Origin: CBDEGK01 sp965237855
Lineage (GTDB): Bacteria; Pseudomonadota; Gammaproteobacteria; Pseudomonadales; Halieaceae
Assembly (NCBI GenBank): GCA_965237855.1
Contig: CBDEGK010000008.1
Location: 248,001-312,000, forward strand
Length of the DNA stretch: 64,000 nucleotides
Direction: 5' to 3'
The notes under the pieces were generated by a model. That model ran no database searches. It was given only the letters and a program-made list of their open reading frames with translations, and was not told the DNA's origin. This document shows, one piece after another, positions 26,610 through 35,448 of the stretch; the first letter of the stretch is position 1; each line of letters begins with the position of its first letter. The translations under genes were made by a program, and so were the position numbers.

Positions 26610-27337
26610 GCCGACTTTTTAAGCTCAATCCGCTCTTTTTTAAGTTCAATCCACAGGGAACGAGAGTAAGCCAGCACCTCGCCAGCCTGGTTGGCGATGG
26701 CCGTACCACCCCAGCCTTTGCGGCCCTCGCGCCCCAGCGGCCAGCAGTACACCACCAGGGTGTCGTCGCCGGGAATATCCGTGAGAATCTTGCTGGTTAA
26801 TTCACCCAGCAAAGCCATGGGCGGTGATCCGCCATAGCAGGCGATATAGCCCGGGCAGTCCAGGGCTGACCAGATAATCTCTACGCGCACATTGCCATCA
26901 TCATCGAGCAGATCAGCTGCGGGCTGCCACTCGCAGGCCAGCAGGCTCCAGTCAGCAACCGGCCCCGGTTGCAGACACAAGCCATTCTCCGGGGTACGTT
27001 CGGTGCCACAGACAAAACACCCGACCAGGGGATGCTCATTGAACAGGGGGCTGCGCTGGCGCGCCTCTTTGGCCTGGTTCAGATTGGGCGCGGGCGGGCA
27101 GTCGAGCTTGAAATCTGCAGCGCTACCAGAGCCAACCAGGGTGTCGCCGGCATACATGGCGACACTGCCATCGTCATTGGCGACAACGTCGAAATCGGTT
27201 TCCAGCGGTGGTGGCACGTGTAGCCTGATTTTTGCTGCACCCTCGATATGCGCCGCGAGGATGCCGCAGGAATAGCCACCATTGCCGGAGGTGGGCGGAC
27301 CATTGAATTGCGCGGGGATGCGAACAGCGTGGGTCAT
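26606..27337 (-). CDS. Hotdog-fold protein, thioesterase-like
   Basis: The 243-residue protein opens with FNGPPTSGNGGYSCG (residues 11-25), which I know from hotdog-fold acyl-CoA thioesterase-like proteins of Actinobacteria and Gammaproteobacteria. It contains VGCFVCGTERTPENGL in the middle, which looks like a metal- or nucleotide-contact loop, and a WSALDCPGYIACYG block. A function as acyl-CoA thioesterase or dehydratase is inferred from the fold only. It is downstream of the GST-like gene by 13 bases in the same direction, and its last bases overlap the end of the copper monooxygenase gene, with which it converges. No signal peptide is visible, so it is cytoplasmic. Confidence 0.65.
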   Translation of the reverse strand: MTHAVRIPAQFNGPPTSGNGGYSCGILAAHIEGAAKIRLHVPPPLETDFDVVANDDGSVAMYAGDTLVGSGSAADFKLDCPPAPNLNQAKEARQRSPLFNEHPLVGCFVCGTERTPENGLCLQPGPVADWSLLACEWQPAADLLDDDGNVRVEIIWSALDCPGYIACYGGSPPMALLGELTSKILTDIPGDDTLVVYCWPLGREGRKGWGGTAIANQAGEVLAYSRSLWIELKKERIELKKSA

Positions 27338-27350
27338 CGCTTTTGGTGGC

Positions 27351-27911
27351 TCAGGCTACGTAAGTGGTGCGCAGGTAATCGAGAATGGCCTGCTTACCGC
27401 TGAGCTCAGTGCCGGTGTTGGGGTCAACCAGGCGTGGTTGTCCCTGTTGTGGGTGATTGTGAAAGGGCAGCTCCAGCTGGCACATCAATTCACGGATAGC
27501 GCGCGCACCGGGATTGGTTTCGCCGCTGTGTAATTGCAGCAGCTGGTCGGCGGGGTGCGCGGCTCTGGCCCAGAGGGAGCGGCCGCTGCGGGTGGCGCTG
27601 ATGAGTACAGAGCGCAGGGTCTGCAGGCCGCCGGTTTTCCACTTGGCGGGGAGTTGGCCGTCGCCATAGGTGGCGTAGAGATAGCGTACGATATCCAGCG
27701 ACTCATACATCTCGGTATTGGTGTTGGGATCAATGAGATAGGGGAACTGGGCCTTGCCGCCGCGCTCGATCAACTCGGGACGATAGCGCTGGCCCTTCTT
27801 GGGGCTGGGGTACAGTTCGAAGTCCAACTGCAGTTCATCCAGTGCCTCTCGTGCCAGGCGGCAGAAGGGGCAGTTCTCCATGTCGTAGATTTTCAGGGTT
27901 TGTTCCGGCAT
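27351..27911 (-). CDS. Tandem glutaredoxin/GST-N domain protein
   Basis: The 186-residue protein carries a glutaredoxin-like N-terminal domain with CPFC (C14-C17), QFPYLIDPNTNTEMYES and a DIVRYLYATYG helix. A second, shorter copy of the same thioredoxin-fold module near residues 140-186 has PRLVDPNTGTELSG and AILDYLRTTY. The second copy lacks the CxxC. This tandem GST-N architecture is known in uncharacterised glutathione S-transferase-like proteins. A thiol-disulfide or glutathione-dependent role is inferred. It is divergently arranged from hrpB with 29 bases between starts and is followed by the hotdog gene. Confidence 0.75.
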   Translation of the reverse strand: MPEQTLKIYDMENCPFCRLAREALDELQLDFELYPSPKKGQRYRPELIERGGKAQFPYLIDPNTNTEMYESLDIVRYLYATYGDGQLPAKWKTGGLQTLRSVLISATRSGRSLWARAAHPADQLLQLHSGETNPGARAIRELMCQLELPFHNHPQQGQPRLVDPNTGTELSGKQAILDYLRTTYVA

Positions 27912-27940
27912 GGCAGCAGTCTACCGTTATACTGCGGGCC

Positions 27941-30499
27941 ATGGAAACGGAACTCCCCGTCAGTGCGGTCTTGCCCGCCATTCGCAGCGCGCTATCGCAG
28001 GCTGATGAATTAGTGCTGGAAGCACCACCCGGCGCCGGTAAAACCACCTTGGTGCCACTGGCTCTACTGGATGAAGATTGGCTGGCCGGTCGCAGCATAC
28101 TGATGCTGCAACCCCGGCGGCTGGCGGCGCGCGCTTGTGCCGAATACATGGCGGGCAAGCTGGGCGAAAAAGTGGGCGAGACGGTCGGCTACCGGGTGCG
28201 CCTGGACAGCCGAGTTGGCAAGGCCACGCGTATTGAAGTGGTGACCGAGGGTATTCTCACCCGGCGCTTGCAGTCTGATCCCAGCCTGGAAGGCGTGGGC
28301 CTGTTGATCTTTGATGAATTCCACGAGCGCAGCCTGGATGCCGACCTGGGACTGGCGCTGGCATTGCAGGGACGTGAATTGTTTCGGGGCGACGCTGACG
28401 CGCTGAAGATCCTGGTGATGTCGGCCACCCTCGATGGCAAGGCGGTGGCCGAGCTTCTCACAGACGCACCGGTAGTCAGTTGTGAGGGGCGACAGTACCC
28501 GGTGGACGTGCACTACGGTGCCAGTCGCAGGTTGGCAGACTCGGTGATCGAGCCTTGCGTGGCGCTTTTGCACGAACTGGTGAACCAGCAGGACAGTGGC
28601 AGCATCCTGGTGTTCCTGCCCGGCCAGGGCGAAATTCGGCGGGTTGCTCGCGAGCTGCAGGTACCGGCAGATGTTGTGTTGTGTCCGCTGTACGGCGGGC
28701 TCAGCCTGCAGGAACAGCGCCGCGCCATAGCACCTATTGAAGGTGGTCAGCGCAAGCTGGTGCTGGCGACCAATATCGCTGAGACCAGCCTGACCATCGA
28801 GGGTATTCGTACGGTGGTGGATTCCGGCCTGGCGCGGGTGCCGCAATACGATGCGGCCACCGGCATGAGCCGTTTACATACGCGTCGCATATCGCGGGCT
28901 TCCAGTGTGCAGCGTATGGGCCGCGCCGGCCGCCTGGGGCCCGGCCAATGTTTCCGCCTGTGGAGCGAGGAACAACAGCAACAGCTCGCCCCCCAGGGCG
29001 AGGCGGAGATCAAGCAGGCCGACCTGGCCAGCCTGGCATTGCAATTGCTGAGCTGGGGCATTGATGATCCACTTGAATTGCGCTGGTTGGATACGCCACC
29101 CGAGGGCGCCTGGGCACAGGCTCTGGAGGTGTTGCAGGTGTTGCAGGTGTTGGGGGCGACACAACTCGGTGAGCAGGGCAATTGGCTGCTGACCGAAGAA
29201 GGTGAACAAATGGCCGCTCTACCGGTACACCCACGGCTGGCGGCTATGTTGATTCACAGTGCGCAATGGGGCGTGCCACAACAAGGCGCTGCGCTGGCAG
29301 CCCTGTTCACTGAGCGCGACCCCCTGTCGGGCAGCGATTGTAATATGGCGCGGCGCCTCGCGCTGTTGGATGATTCAACCTCGGTGCCCAACCATCTGCG
29401 CGGCTGGCGTGACCGAACCCGGCGCCAGGCCCAGGCGTACCTTAAACAAGTGCAGAAACAAGTGCAGAAACAACTAAAGAGCCTGGCGAACAAGAAGGCG
29501 GTAGATCTGGATATGGAAACGGTAACCGGGGTATTGCTGGCAACCGCCTGGCCCGATCGTATTGCCCAGCGCCAACAGGAAGGTGTTTACCTGCTCAGCA
29601 ATGGGCGCCGGGCCCGGCTGCCCGGCTCTGATGGCCTGTCTCGAGAACCCTGGTTGGTAGCGGCGGATATCGGTGGCCGGGCCGGCCAGGCAGAGGACCG
29701 TATCTACCTGGCGGCAACGCTGCCGGAGGCGGCGATCGAGTCGTACTTGGCGGATTATATTGAACAGCACGAGCTGTTGGAGTGGGATGAACGCAGCGAC
29801 CGGTTGCTGGCGTTGTCGCAAGGTCGACTGGGTCATATCGTGCTGTCCAGCACACCCGCCACTGGTTTCAGTCCCGAACAGCGTGCCCTGGCGGTGGCGC
29901 AACTGATCGGGCGCCGCGGCCTGGAACTATTGCCCTGGACCGATGAACTGCGGCAGTGGCAGGCGCGGGTGTGCCTGGTGCAATCACTGGAAGGCGGGCA
30001 GTGGCCGGACCTCTCCGACAGCTGGTTACTGGCCCACCTCGACAGCTGGCTGGCACCTTATCTGCAGGAGATTACCAGCCTGGCAAAACTGAGGAATCTT
30101 GATTTAGCGGGCATCTTGTCGGCGCAGCTAACCTGGCCGTTGCCGCGGGAGTTGGACGCACTGGCACCCCAGCGACTACGGGTACCGTCGGGCTCGGAGA
30201 TCAAGTTGGACTATTGCCAGGCGCCGCCGGTGCTGGCGGTTAAACTACAGGAGATGTTCCAGTGCCAGGACACCCCCAAACTGGTCAACGGCAAGCAGGC
30301 GGTGCTGGTACACTTATTGTCGCCAGCGGGCCGTCCGCTGCAGGTCACCCAGGACCTGGCCGGTTTTTGGCGCAGCTCATACCAGGAGATCAAGAAAGAA
30401 ATGAAAGGACGCTATCCCAAACACCCCTGGCCGGATGACCCCCTGGCAGCAGCCGCCACCCGCCACACCAAGAAGCGCCAGCAGCGGGAGGATCGGTGA
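27941..30499 (+). CDS. hrpB: ATP-dependent helicase HrpB
   Basis: The 852-residue protein is a DExH-box helicase of the HrpB type. ATG 27941 is preferred (METELPVSAV), because 33 upstream codons in frame lie in the divergent promoter. Motif I is APPGAGKTT (31-36), motif II DEFHERSLD, motif III SATLDG. Motifs V and VI (TNIAETSLTIEG, QRMGRAGRLGPG) are intact. The C-terminal HrpB domain is complete, ending in HPWPDDPLAA. HrpB is an RNA helicase of uncertain substrate. Its stop overlaps the following gene as GTGA, coupling them. Family size is about 820-850, so it is full length. Confidence 0.92.
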   Translation: METELPVSAVLPAIRSALSQADELVLEAPPGAGKTTLVPLALLDEDWLAGRSILMLQPRRLAARACAEYMAGKLGEKVGETVGYRVRLDSRVGKATRIEVVTEGILTRRLQSDPSLEGVGLLIFDEFHERSLDADLGLALALQGRELFRGDADALKILVMSATLDGKAVAELLTDAPVVSCEGRQYPVDVHYGASRRLADSVIEPCVALLHELVNQQDSGSILVFLPGQGEIRRVARELQVPADVVLCPLYGGLSLQEQRRAIAPIEGGQRKLVLATNIAETSLTIEGIRTVVDSGLARVPQYDAATGMSRLHTRRISRASSVQRMGRAGRLGPGQCFRLWSEEQQQQLAPQGEAEIKQADLASLALQLLSWGIDDPLELRWLDTPPEGAWAQALEVLQVLQVLGATQLGEQGNWLLTEEGEQMAALPVHPRLAAMLIHSAQWGVPQQGAALAALFTERDPLSGSDCNMARRLALLDDSTSVPNHLRGWRDRTRRQAQAYLKQVQKQVQKQLKSLANKKAVDLDMETVTGVLLATAWPDRIAQRQQEGVYLLSNGRRARLPGSDGLSREPWLVAADIGGRAGQAEDRIYLAATLPEAAIESYLADYIEQHELLEWDERSDRLLALSQGRLGHIVLSSTPATGFSPEQRALAVAQLIGRRGLELLPWTDELRQWQARVCLVQSLEGGQWPDLSDSWLLAHLDSWLAPYLQEITSLAKLRNLDLAGILSAQLTWPLPRELDALAPQRLRVPSGSEIKLDYCQAPPVLAVKLQEMFQCQDTPKLVNGKQAVLVHLLSPAGRPLQVTQDLAGFWRSSYQEIKKEMKGRYPKHPWPDDPLAAAATRHTKKRQQREDR

Positions 30500-31050
30500 A
30501 AAGCCTCTGCCTATTACTGTTATTGACGGCTATGCCGGTGCTGGCCCAGGATTCCACGGTATTCAATGGTCGTTGGGTCATCAATGATGAGCTCAGTTCT
30601 GATACTGATAAGGAAGTCGAACGTGCTATCAAGAAAGGTGGCGGCAAGGTCAAACGCGGCAAAAAGGAAAAAGGTCATTATCGTGGTGGCCCCCCCTCAC
30701 AGAAGATGTATGACCACTTGTCCTACGATGACAGTTTCACCTTTGCCTTCGAGGAGCCGCGCTTTGAACTGGTCTACGACCAGGGCTTAACGCGGGTGTT
30801 TTATTCGGACGGGCACCGCAATACGGTGAGTACCAGCAGTCTCAGCACACGGCAGGATTACAGTTTTGCCGGCTGGGAAGATGGCGTCCTCTACGTGGAA
30901 TCGAAACCCCTGGACTCGGGCTATATTCTCGAAGCTTACAGCCTCATCAATGAGGGCAGCCAACTGAAAGTGGTGATGCAACTGGAACCCGCCAGTTTCG
31001 TGGCGCCGATTAAATTGACACGAATTTTCGATCGTGCCCCCGTTGACTGA
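30496..31050 (+). CDS. Exported hypothetical protein, coupled to hrpB
   Basis: The 184-residue product begins MKSLCLLLLLTAMPVLAQ, a clean signal peptide cut after AQ. A basic stretch follows (KKGGGKVKRGKKEKGHYRGG, residues about 47-66), then a beta-rich remainder with EEPRFELVYDQGLTRVFYSD. The start is GTG at 30496 and overlaps the hrpB stop. I recognise no family. The beta-rich domain with alternating aromatic residues looks like a small lipocalin- or DUF-type envelope domain, but that is impression only. Translational coupling to a cytoplasmic helicase probably reflects gene packing, not function. Confidence 0.65.
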   Translation: MKSLCLLLLLTAMPVLAQDSTVFNGRWVINDELSSDTDKEVERAIKKGGGKVKRGKKEKGHYRGGPPSQKMYDHLSYDDSFTFAFEEPRFELVYDQGLTRVFYSDGHRNTVSTSSLSTRQDYSFAGWEDGVLYVESKPLDSGYILEAYSLINEGSQLKVVMQLEPASFVAPIKLTRIFDRAPVD

Positions 31051-31127
31051 CACCGGCAGGCGATTCTTGACCTCCGAGATTTCTGTGCGCACACTGGGAC
31101 CAATCGATAAGAGCAGGCGGGCTGGGA

Positions 31128-31838
31128 GTGCGCGAACACAGTTTTTCAGCAGTGGACCTGGCGACCTATTACGCCAGTCCCTTTGTCGGCTGGATGGAGT
31201 TGCTGGATAAGCGCCACTCCTGGCACGAAGCCGAACCCGATCACAGCCTGGCTTTCTACCAGCGCCAACAAATCGTAACGCCCAATCCGCACAGTGTCCT
31301 GCAGCAGCGACTGATGGGCGCAGTCGGTGGCATGGTCGATATCGACCCACGGGGATTCGATGCCGAGCGCCACCTCAGCACCCAGAACGCCATGGGCACC
31401 GGTGTTGGTGCTATTGCCAATGCTTTTCTGCTGGATATGCCCCTGCACGGGCGGGTTGATTTCCTGGCGCGACAGGAACAAAGCTCGCAACTGGGACATT
31501 TCCATTATCTACCGGCCATTCTGGCTCGCGAGGAGTACGACCCCACTCGCATGCCGGTAGCGCTGTGCTGTTTCGTGGATATGCTGGAACATGTACAGGG
31601 ATTGCGCCCCAGCGAGTGCTGGTGGATAAACGACTGGCAGGGAGATCAGCCACAGATTACCCGTATCGCCAGCGACGATTGGATGTTTGATTATCGCCAG
31701 CTCAAGATCAGCTACCGCAAATTACTCAGTAACTTTGACCCTCGCGCGGTGCCGGATCCGCGTGAATCGAGTGATTGGGGGCGCTGGTCGGGTTATGCGC
31801 GCCAGCTGATCGCCGAGGCCGGGCGGCAATCAGGCTGA
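31128..31838 (+). CDS. Degenerate RecB-like nuclease homologue (TM0106-type N-terminal domain)
   Basis: The 236-residue protein starts at GTG 31128 and opens FSAVDLATYYASPFVGWMEL, the 'SxxDLxxFxxSPFASWM' start of TM0106-type RecB-like nucleases. RVDFLARQEQSSQLG and LCCFVDMLEHVQGLRPSE also follow that family. D111 is kept, but the segment where the family has its D-T-K catalytic triplet reads YLPAILAR (128-134), and the QxxxY helix has no Gln. The nuclease site therefore seems lost. The rest of the family's protein, an RNase H-like/helicase part, is missing. It may serve as a binding or structural protein. The comparison is from memory. Confidence 0.55.
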   Translation: MREHSFSAVDLATYYASPFVGWMELLDKRHSWHEAEPDHSLAFYQRQQIVTPNPHSVLQQRLMGAVGGMVDIDPRGFDAERHLSTQNAMGTGVGAIANAFLLDMPLHGRVDFLARQEQSSQLGHFHYLPAILAREEYDPTRMPVALCCFVDMLEHVQGLRPSECWWINDWQGDQPQITRIASDDWMFDYRQLKISYRKLLSNFDPRAVPDPRESSDWGRWSGYARQLIAEAGRQSG

Positions 31839-31851
31839 TATCAGCCTTATA

Positions 31852-32532
31852 TCAGCCTTCTATCACTACAGGCCGGGGCCGAGCGGGATTGTCATCCGCC
31901 GGGCGGATGAACAGGGCCTCGCAACTGGCCGTGGTCTCGCCATTGGCCTCGATAGTACCGAGCATGGTGGTCTTGCGGCCTTCTTGCGAGATTAATTCTG
32001 CGCGCATGTTCAGCTCGGTGTTGAGCGGGGTTGGGCGCAGGTAGCGCACCTTGAGGGTGCCGGTCATGCCCGGGTTTTCCCCCAGTATCTGTGCCATGCC
32101 CATAAATTGGTCCAGCAGGGCGGCCACGTAACCGCCGTGTACATGCCCCGGGGGCCCCTCGTAGGCCCAGCCACAGTTTACCTTGGCCAGGGCAACACCG
32201 TCTTCAAACCACATATTCATGCCCGGGGCCAGTGGATTGCTCCAGCCGCCGACGGCATTGAGTTCGTGATTCACCTCGCCGTGCTGGCCGTGATTGCCAT
32301 CCTCGCTGAAAGACACCAGGCCATAGATGCGCTCGCTCTTGGCAAACTGCCTGGCCTGCAGTTCCAGTCGCTCGGCAATGTCATTCATATCCTCGATGGA
32401 AGGGGTGGAGGTGACCAGTACGTCGGTGAGTTCGCGGATGGCCTGGGCCACGCGGCGCTTAGCCTGCCAGTGATCAGAGTAGGGTGGCGAGACATCCTCG
32501 GAAGCGAACGGGTTGAAAATAGGCTCACTCAT
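31852..32532 (-). CDS. PaaI-like hotdog thioesterase
   Basis: The 226-residue protein has an N-terminal helical part (about 1-85) and a hotdog domain with PPGHVHGGYVAALLDQFMG, the HGG active-site loop of the PaaI/thioesterase superfamily, then LKVRYLRPTPLNTEL and a final TTASCEALFIRP strand. This resembles acyl-CoA thioesterases related to human THEM4 or bacterial aromatic-CoA thioesterases. It would release free acids from CoA in the cytoplasm. It is leftward and convergent with the preceding gene. Neighbouring leftward genes are 133 and 131 bases apart, so operon membership is uncertain. Confidence 0.8.
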   Translation of the reverse strand: MSEPIFNPFASEDVSPPYSDHWQAKRRVAQAIRELTDVLVTSTPSIEDMNDIAERLELQARQFAKSERIYGLVSFSEDGNHGQHGEVNHELNAVGGWSNPLAPGMNMWFEDGVALAKVNCGWAYEGPPGHVHGGYVAALLDQFMGMAQILGENPGMTGTLKVRYLRPTPLNTELNMRAELISQEGRKTTMLGTIEANGETTASCEALFIRPADDNPARPRPVVIEG

Positions 32533-32665
32533 AGGGATTCCTCTTTTCGCGATGGCTGTAACGCAGGTGCTTCTTGGCCACCGAGTTGAGTTTCAATATA
32601 TATTCCTGATACGCGTCCTGGACAGAAAGGAGGTTGGTTTTGTAGCGGAGTATTTCACCTCGGGA

Positions 32666-33073
32666 CTAGGTGCGGATATCTTCGTTGAGGGAGTCGAGTT
32701 GTCTTTCCAGCACGTCGCCGCGCACTTTCAGGCTCAGATCGTAGGATTCCATGATCGCCAGTTCAGTCTTGATGATGCTGGAAGCTGCCAGCATGTTTTT
32801 GCGGGTTTCACGGTCTGGCGGCATGCCGTGGGTGACCACTTCCGAGACTTCAGCGACGTAGGTTGCGTAGCTGTCCTTGATACGGTTGGCGCCGCCGGTC
32901 ATAAACTCGATTTCCAGGGAAAAGGTGGCCTCACGCTCCATCTGCTCTCGATCGGAGTTGGCATAGTAGTTCTGAATAACCAGGAACAGCACAGCCGCCA
33001 TCAGCCCAAAAATGGACATGGCGACTACGTCTTTGACGAACTCCTGCTTGGCGAGTTCTCGCAGTGTTGGCAT
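32666..33073 (-). CDS. Hypothetical single-pass membrane protein
   Basis: The 135-residue protein has one membrane segment at about 14-36 (DVVAMSIFGLMAAVLFLVIQ). A long helical soluble region follows with EREATFSLEIEFMTGGANRI and a C-terminal ERQLDSLNEDIRT that may form a coiled coil. No family is recognised. It sits between two catabolic genes on the same strand, without overlap. Flanking 130-base gaps contain only short imperfect repeats and nothing identified. The topology predicts a periplasmic C-terminus. Confidence 0.6.
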   Translation of the reverse strand: MPTLRELAKQEFVKDVVAMSIFGLMAAVLFLVIQNYYANSDREQMEREATFSLEIEFMTGGANRIKDSYATYVAEVSEVVTHGMPPDRETRKNMLAASSIIKTELAIMESYDLSLKVRGDVLERQLDSLNEDIRT

Positions 33074-33204
33074 TCAGCTCCCCAGCTGTGCGACCGTTAT
33101 TTCTGGCATTGCGCGGCCAGCTCGCGGCTATTACAGCCTGACAACTGTAGGCTATACGAGGAGCGCAGGCAATTTACCCACTATAGAATCTGTAGTGCGG
33201 TTTT

Positions 33205-34350
33205 TCAGCGCAAATTCGAGAAACACTTGCGCACTTCGTCCGCAAACACCTCGGGCTGCTCGAAGGCGGCAAAATGGCCGCCGCTGTCCATATCGTTCCA
33301 ATAAATAATGTTGCTGAAGCGCTTTTCGGCCCAGCGGCGGCTGGTGCGAAAGATCTCCTTGGGGAAGATGGAGCAGCCCACCGGCATATGGATGGGATCC
33401 ATGTTGACCTGGGCGAAGCTTTCCCAGTACAGGCGTCCGGAGGAAGCCGCAGAATTAGTGAGCCAATACATCATCACGTTGTCGAGCAATTCGTCTTTGC
33501 TGAGCGTATTTTCCGGGTGTTGATCGCCACCCTCACCGCAGTCCATCCACGACCAGAATTTCTCCACTATCCAGGCCATTTGGCCGACGGGCGAGTCCGC
33601 CAGCCCGTAGCCCAGTGTTTGCGGGCGGGTGCCTTGCTGCTTGGAGTAGCCCGAGTCCCACTTATTGTAATGCTCCATGCCCGCCAGGGCGGCGGTTTCC
33701 TGTTCGGTCATATCGTTGAGGGTATCCGGGTCGGGTCCGACGATGGGCATGTTTACATGGATGCCAGCACAGTGTTCGGTTTGGCTCTGACCAATGGCTT
33801 GGGTCACCATGGCGCCCCAGTCGCCGCCCTGGGCGACGTAGCGGTCATAGCCCAATCGCGCCATTAACTCGCCCCACATGTTGCCGATCTTGTCGACCCC
33901 GGTACCGTTGGCGCTGGGCTTGCCGGAGAAGCCATAGCCGGGCAGGGAGGGAGCCACCAGGTGAAAGGCATCCTCAGCCTTGCCGCCATGGGCCGTGGGG
34001 TTGGTCAGCGGGTCGATGATCTTGTGAAATTCGACGATCGAACCGGGCCAGCCGTGGGTCATAATCAACGGCAGCGCCTCATCATGCGGGCTGCGAACGT
34101 GCAGGAAATGAATGTCGATGCCATCTATTTCGGTGGTGAACTGGTCCCAGCCATTGAGCTTGCTCTCCCAGCGGCGCCAGTCGTATTCATGTTGCCAGTA
34201 TTCGGCCAGTTCCCGGGTGTAGGCCAGGGGAATGCCCTGGCTCCAGTCCTCCACCGCCTCTTTTTCCGGCCAGCGGGTGCTGGCCAGGCGGTTTTTCAGG
34301 TCATCCAGTTCAGACTGGGGAATTTCAACGTTGAATGGTGTGATTTCCAC
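33205..34350 (-). CDS. Epoxide hydrolase with N-terminal EHN domain
   Basis: The 381-residue protein has the N-terminal EHN module (MEITPFNVEIPQSELDDLKN, with a TRWPEKE block) found in microsomal-type epoxide hydrolases. The catalytic domain has HGWPG (99-103), SLPGYGFSGKP, nucleophile D177 in QGGDWGA, and a C-terminal His in MDSGGHFAAFEQP. Such enzymes open epoxides via an Asp-ester intermediate, and some relatives act on juvenile hormone or aromatic epoxides. It has no signal peptide. It is the second epoxide hydrolase in the window, of a different subfamily from the one at 361-1347, and is probably a monocistronic leftward gene. Confidence 0.87.
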   Translation of the reverse strand: MEITPFNVEIPQSELDDLKNRLASTRWPEKEAVEDWSQGIPLAYTRELAEYWQHEYDWRRWESKLNGWDQFTTEIDGIDIHFLHVRSPHDEALPLIMTHGWPGSIVEFHKIIDPLTNPTAHGGKAEDAFHLVAPSLPGYGFSGKPSANGTGVDKIGNMWGELMARLGYDRYVAQGGDWGAMVTQAIGQSQTEHCAGIHVNMPIVGPDPDTLNDMTEQETAALAGMEHYNKWDSGYSKQQGTRPQTLGYGLADSPVGQMAWIVEKFWSWMDCGEGGDQHPENTLSKDELLDNVMMYWLTNSAASSGRLYWESFAQVNMDPIHMPVGCSIFPKEIFRTSRRWAEKRFSNIIYWNDMDSGGHFAAFEQPEVFADEVRKCFSNLR

Positions 34351-34494
34351 GGTATTTCCTCAAAGTTATCTACAAAATGCGTATGGGGGCGGCGGTCCGG
34401 CGCTCCGGGGGTGTCACGATTTGTGGATAACTTAGCAGACCTTGGAGTTGACGAGAACCTTGCGTATCCGTTTCAACAGACTAATTATTAGACT

Positions 34495-35397
34495 ATGAGG
34501 ATACTTATCACGGGTGGTACGGGTTTTATCGGTTCTGGGCTGGTGCAGCAGCTAGTAGAACGCGGCGACTATGTAACGGTGCTGTCGCGCAGTGACGCCC
34601 ATCTGCCGACCGAGACAATACGCTATGTCAGTGATCTCAAGTTGATCGGTGGGGATGAGTATTTCCATGCGTTCATTAACCTGGCGGGAGAGTCGATCGC
34701 CGCTCAGCGCTGGAGTGAACAACGTAAACAAATGCTGGTGGGCAGCAGGGTAGGCGTGACGCGCGATCTGCTGGCCCTGGCGCAGCGCTTGAATAGAGCA
34801 CCCGAGGTGCTACTGAGTGCGTCGGCGATTGGCATCTATGGTAGCCAGGGCGATGAACGGCTGGCGGAAAATGCACCGCAGCAGGATTGTTTTAGCCATC
34901 GTTTGTGTCTGGCCTGGGAACAGGAAGCGATGCGCTTTGAATCCCTGGGTTGCCGAGTCTGCCTTATGCGCCTGGGGGTTGTGCTGTCTTCTCTGCCTGG
35001 TGGGGCACTTGATGAATTACTTAAATCCGCTCGCCTCGGTGTGGCCAGTTGGCTGGGCAGTGGTGAGCAGTACCTGAGCTGGGTGCACCTGTTCGACGTT
35101 CACACGGCCATGCTGCATTTGCTGGATGATCCGGACCGGGTCGGTGTGTTTAACGTCACGGCTCCAGAGCCGGTTAACAGTCGCGAATTTTGTGACGAGG
35201 TAGCGGCAGGTATGAGGCTGTGGCTTAAATTGGGTGTGCCCGGTTTTGTTATGCGCTTGTTATTTGGAGAGATGGCGGATGAGCTGTTACTGCAGGGCCA
35301 GCGAGTGATACCGCGGCGGCTGGAAGAGGCGGGCTTCCAGTTTCGCTACCCCAGCCTGCGCGCAGCCATGCCCGAACTGCTGAACCAGAGCTGCTGA
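34495..35397 (+). CDS. yfcH: TIGR01777/YfcH family NAD(P)-binding epimerase-like protein
   Basis: The 300-residue protein has the GGTGFIG nucleotide motif (7-13), and then FINLAGESIAAQRWSEQRK and SASAIGIYG. Extended-SDR signatures are seen (INLAGE, LLSASAIG), but the usual YxxxK motif is replaced by a family-specific pattern. The C-terminal DUF1731-like end carries RVIPRRLEEAGFQFRYP. This is the YfcH group, for which a biochemical role is not firmly known. It is in the same direction as, and 51 bases upstream of, the sortase gene. It has an ATG start without a strong ribosome site. Confidence 0.87.
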   Translation: MRILITGGTGFIGSGLVQQLVERGDYVTVLSRSDAHLPTETIRYVSDLKLIGGDEYFHAFINLAGESIAAQRWSEQRKQMLVGSRVGVTRDLLALAQRLNRAPEVLLSASAIGIYGSQGDERLAENAPQQDCFSHRLCLAWEQEAMRFESLGCRVCLMRLGVVLSSLPGGALDELLKSARLGVASWLGSGEQYLSWVHLFDVHTAMLHLLDDPDRVGVFNVTAPEPVNSREFCDEVAAGMRLWLKLGVPGFVMRLLFGEMADELLLQGQRVIPRRLEEAGFQFRYPSLRAAMPELLNQSC

Positions 35398-35448
35398 TCC
35401 AGAATCGCTGAACTTGGTTGGCGCCAGTGCTGATCGATAGCTACACTG

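Noticed and set aside
27842..27940. Upstream extension of hrpB
   Set aside because: It would run through the divergent gene's start region; MET at 27941 matches the usual N-terminus of the family.
33074..33204. Short inverted repeats between the membrane protein and epoxide hydrolase genes
   Set aside because: The arms are only five bases (AGCCT/AGGCT) and no T-run follows.
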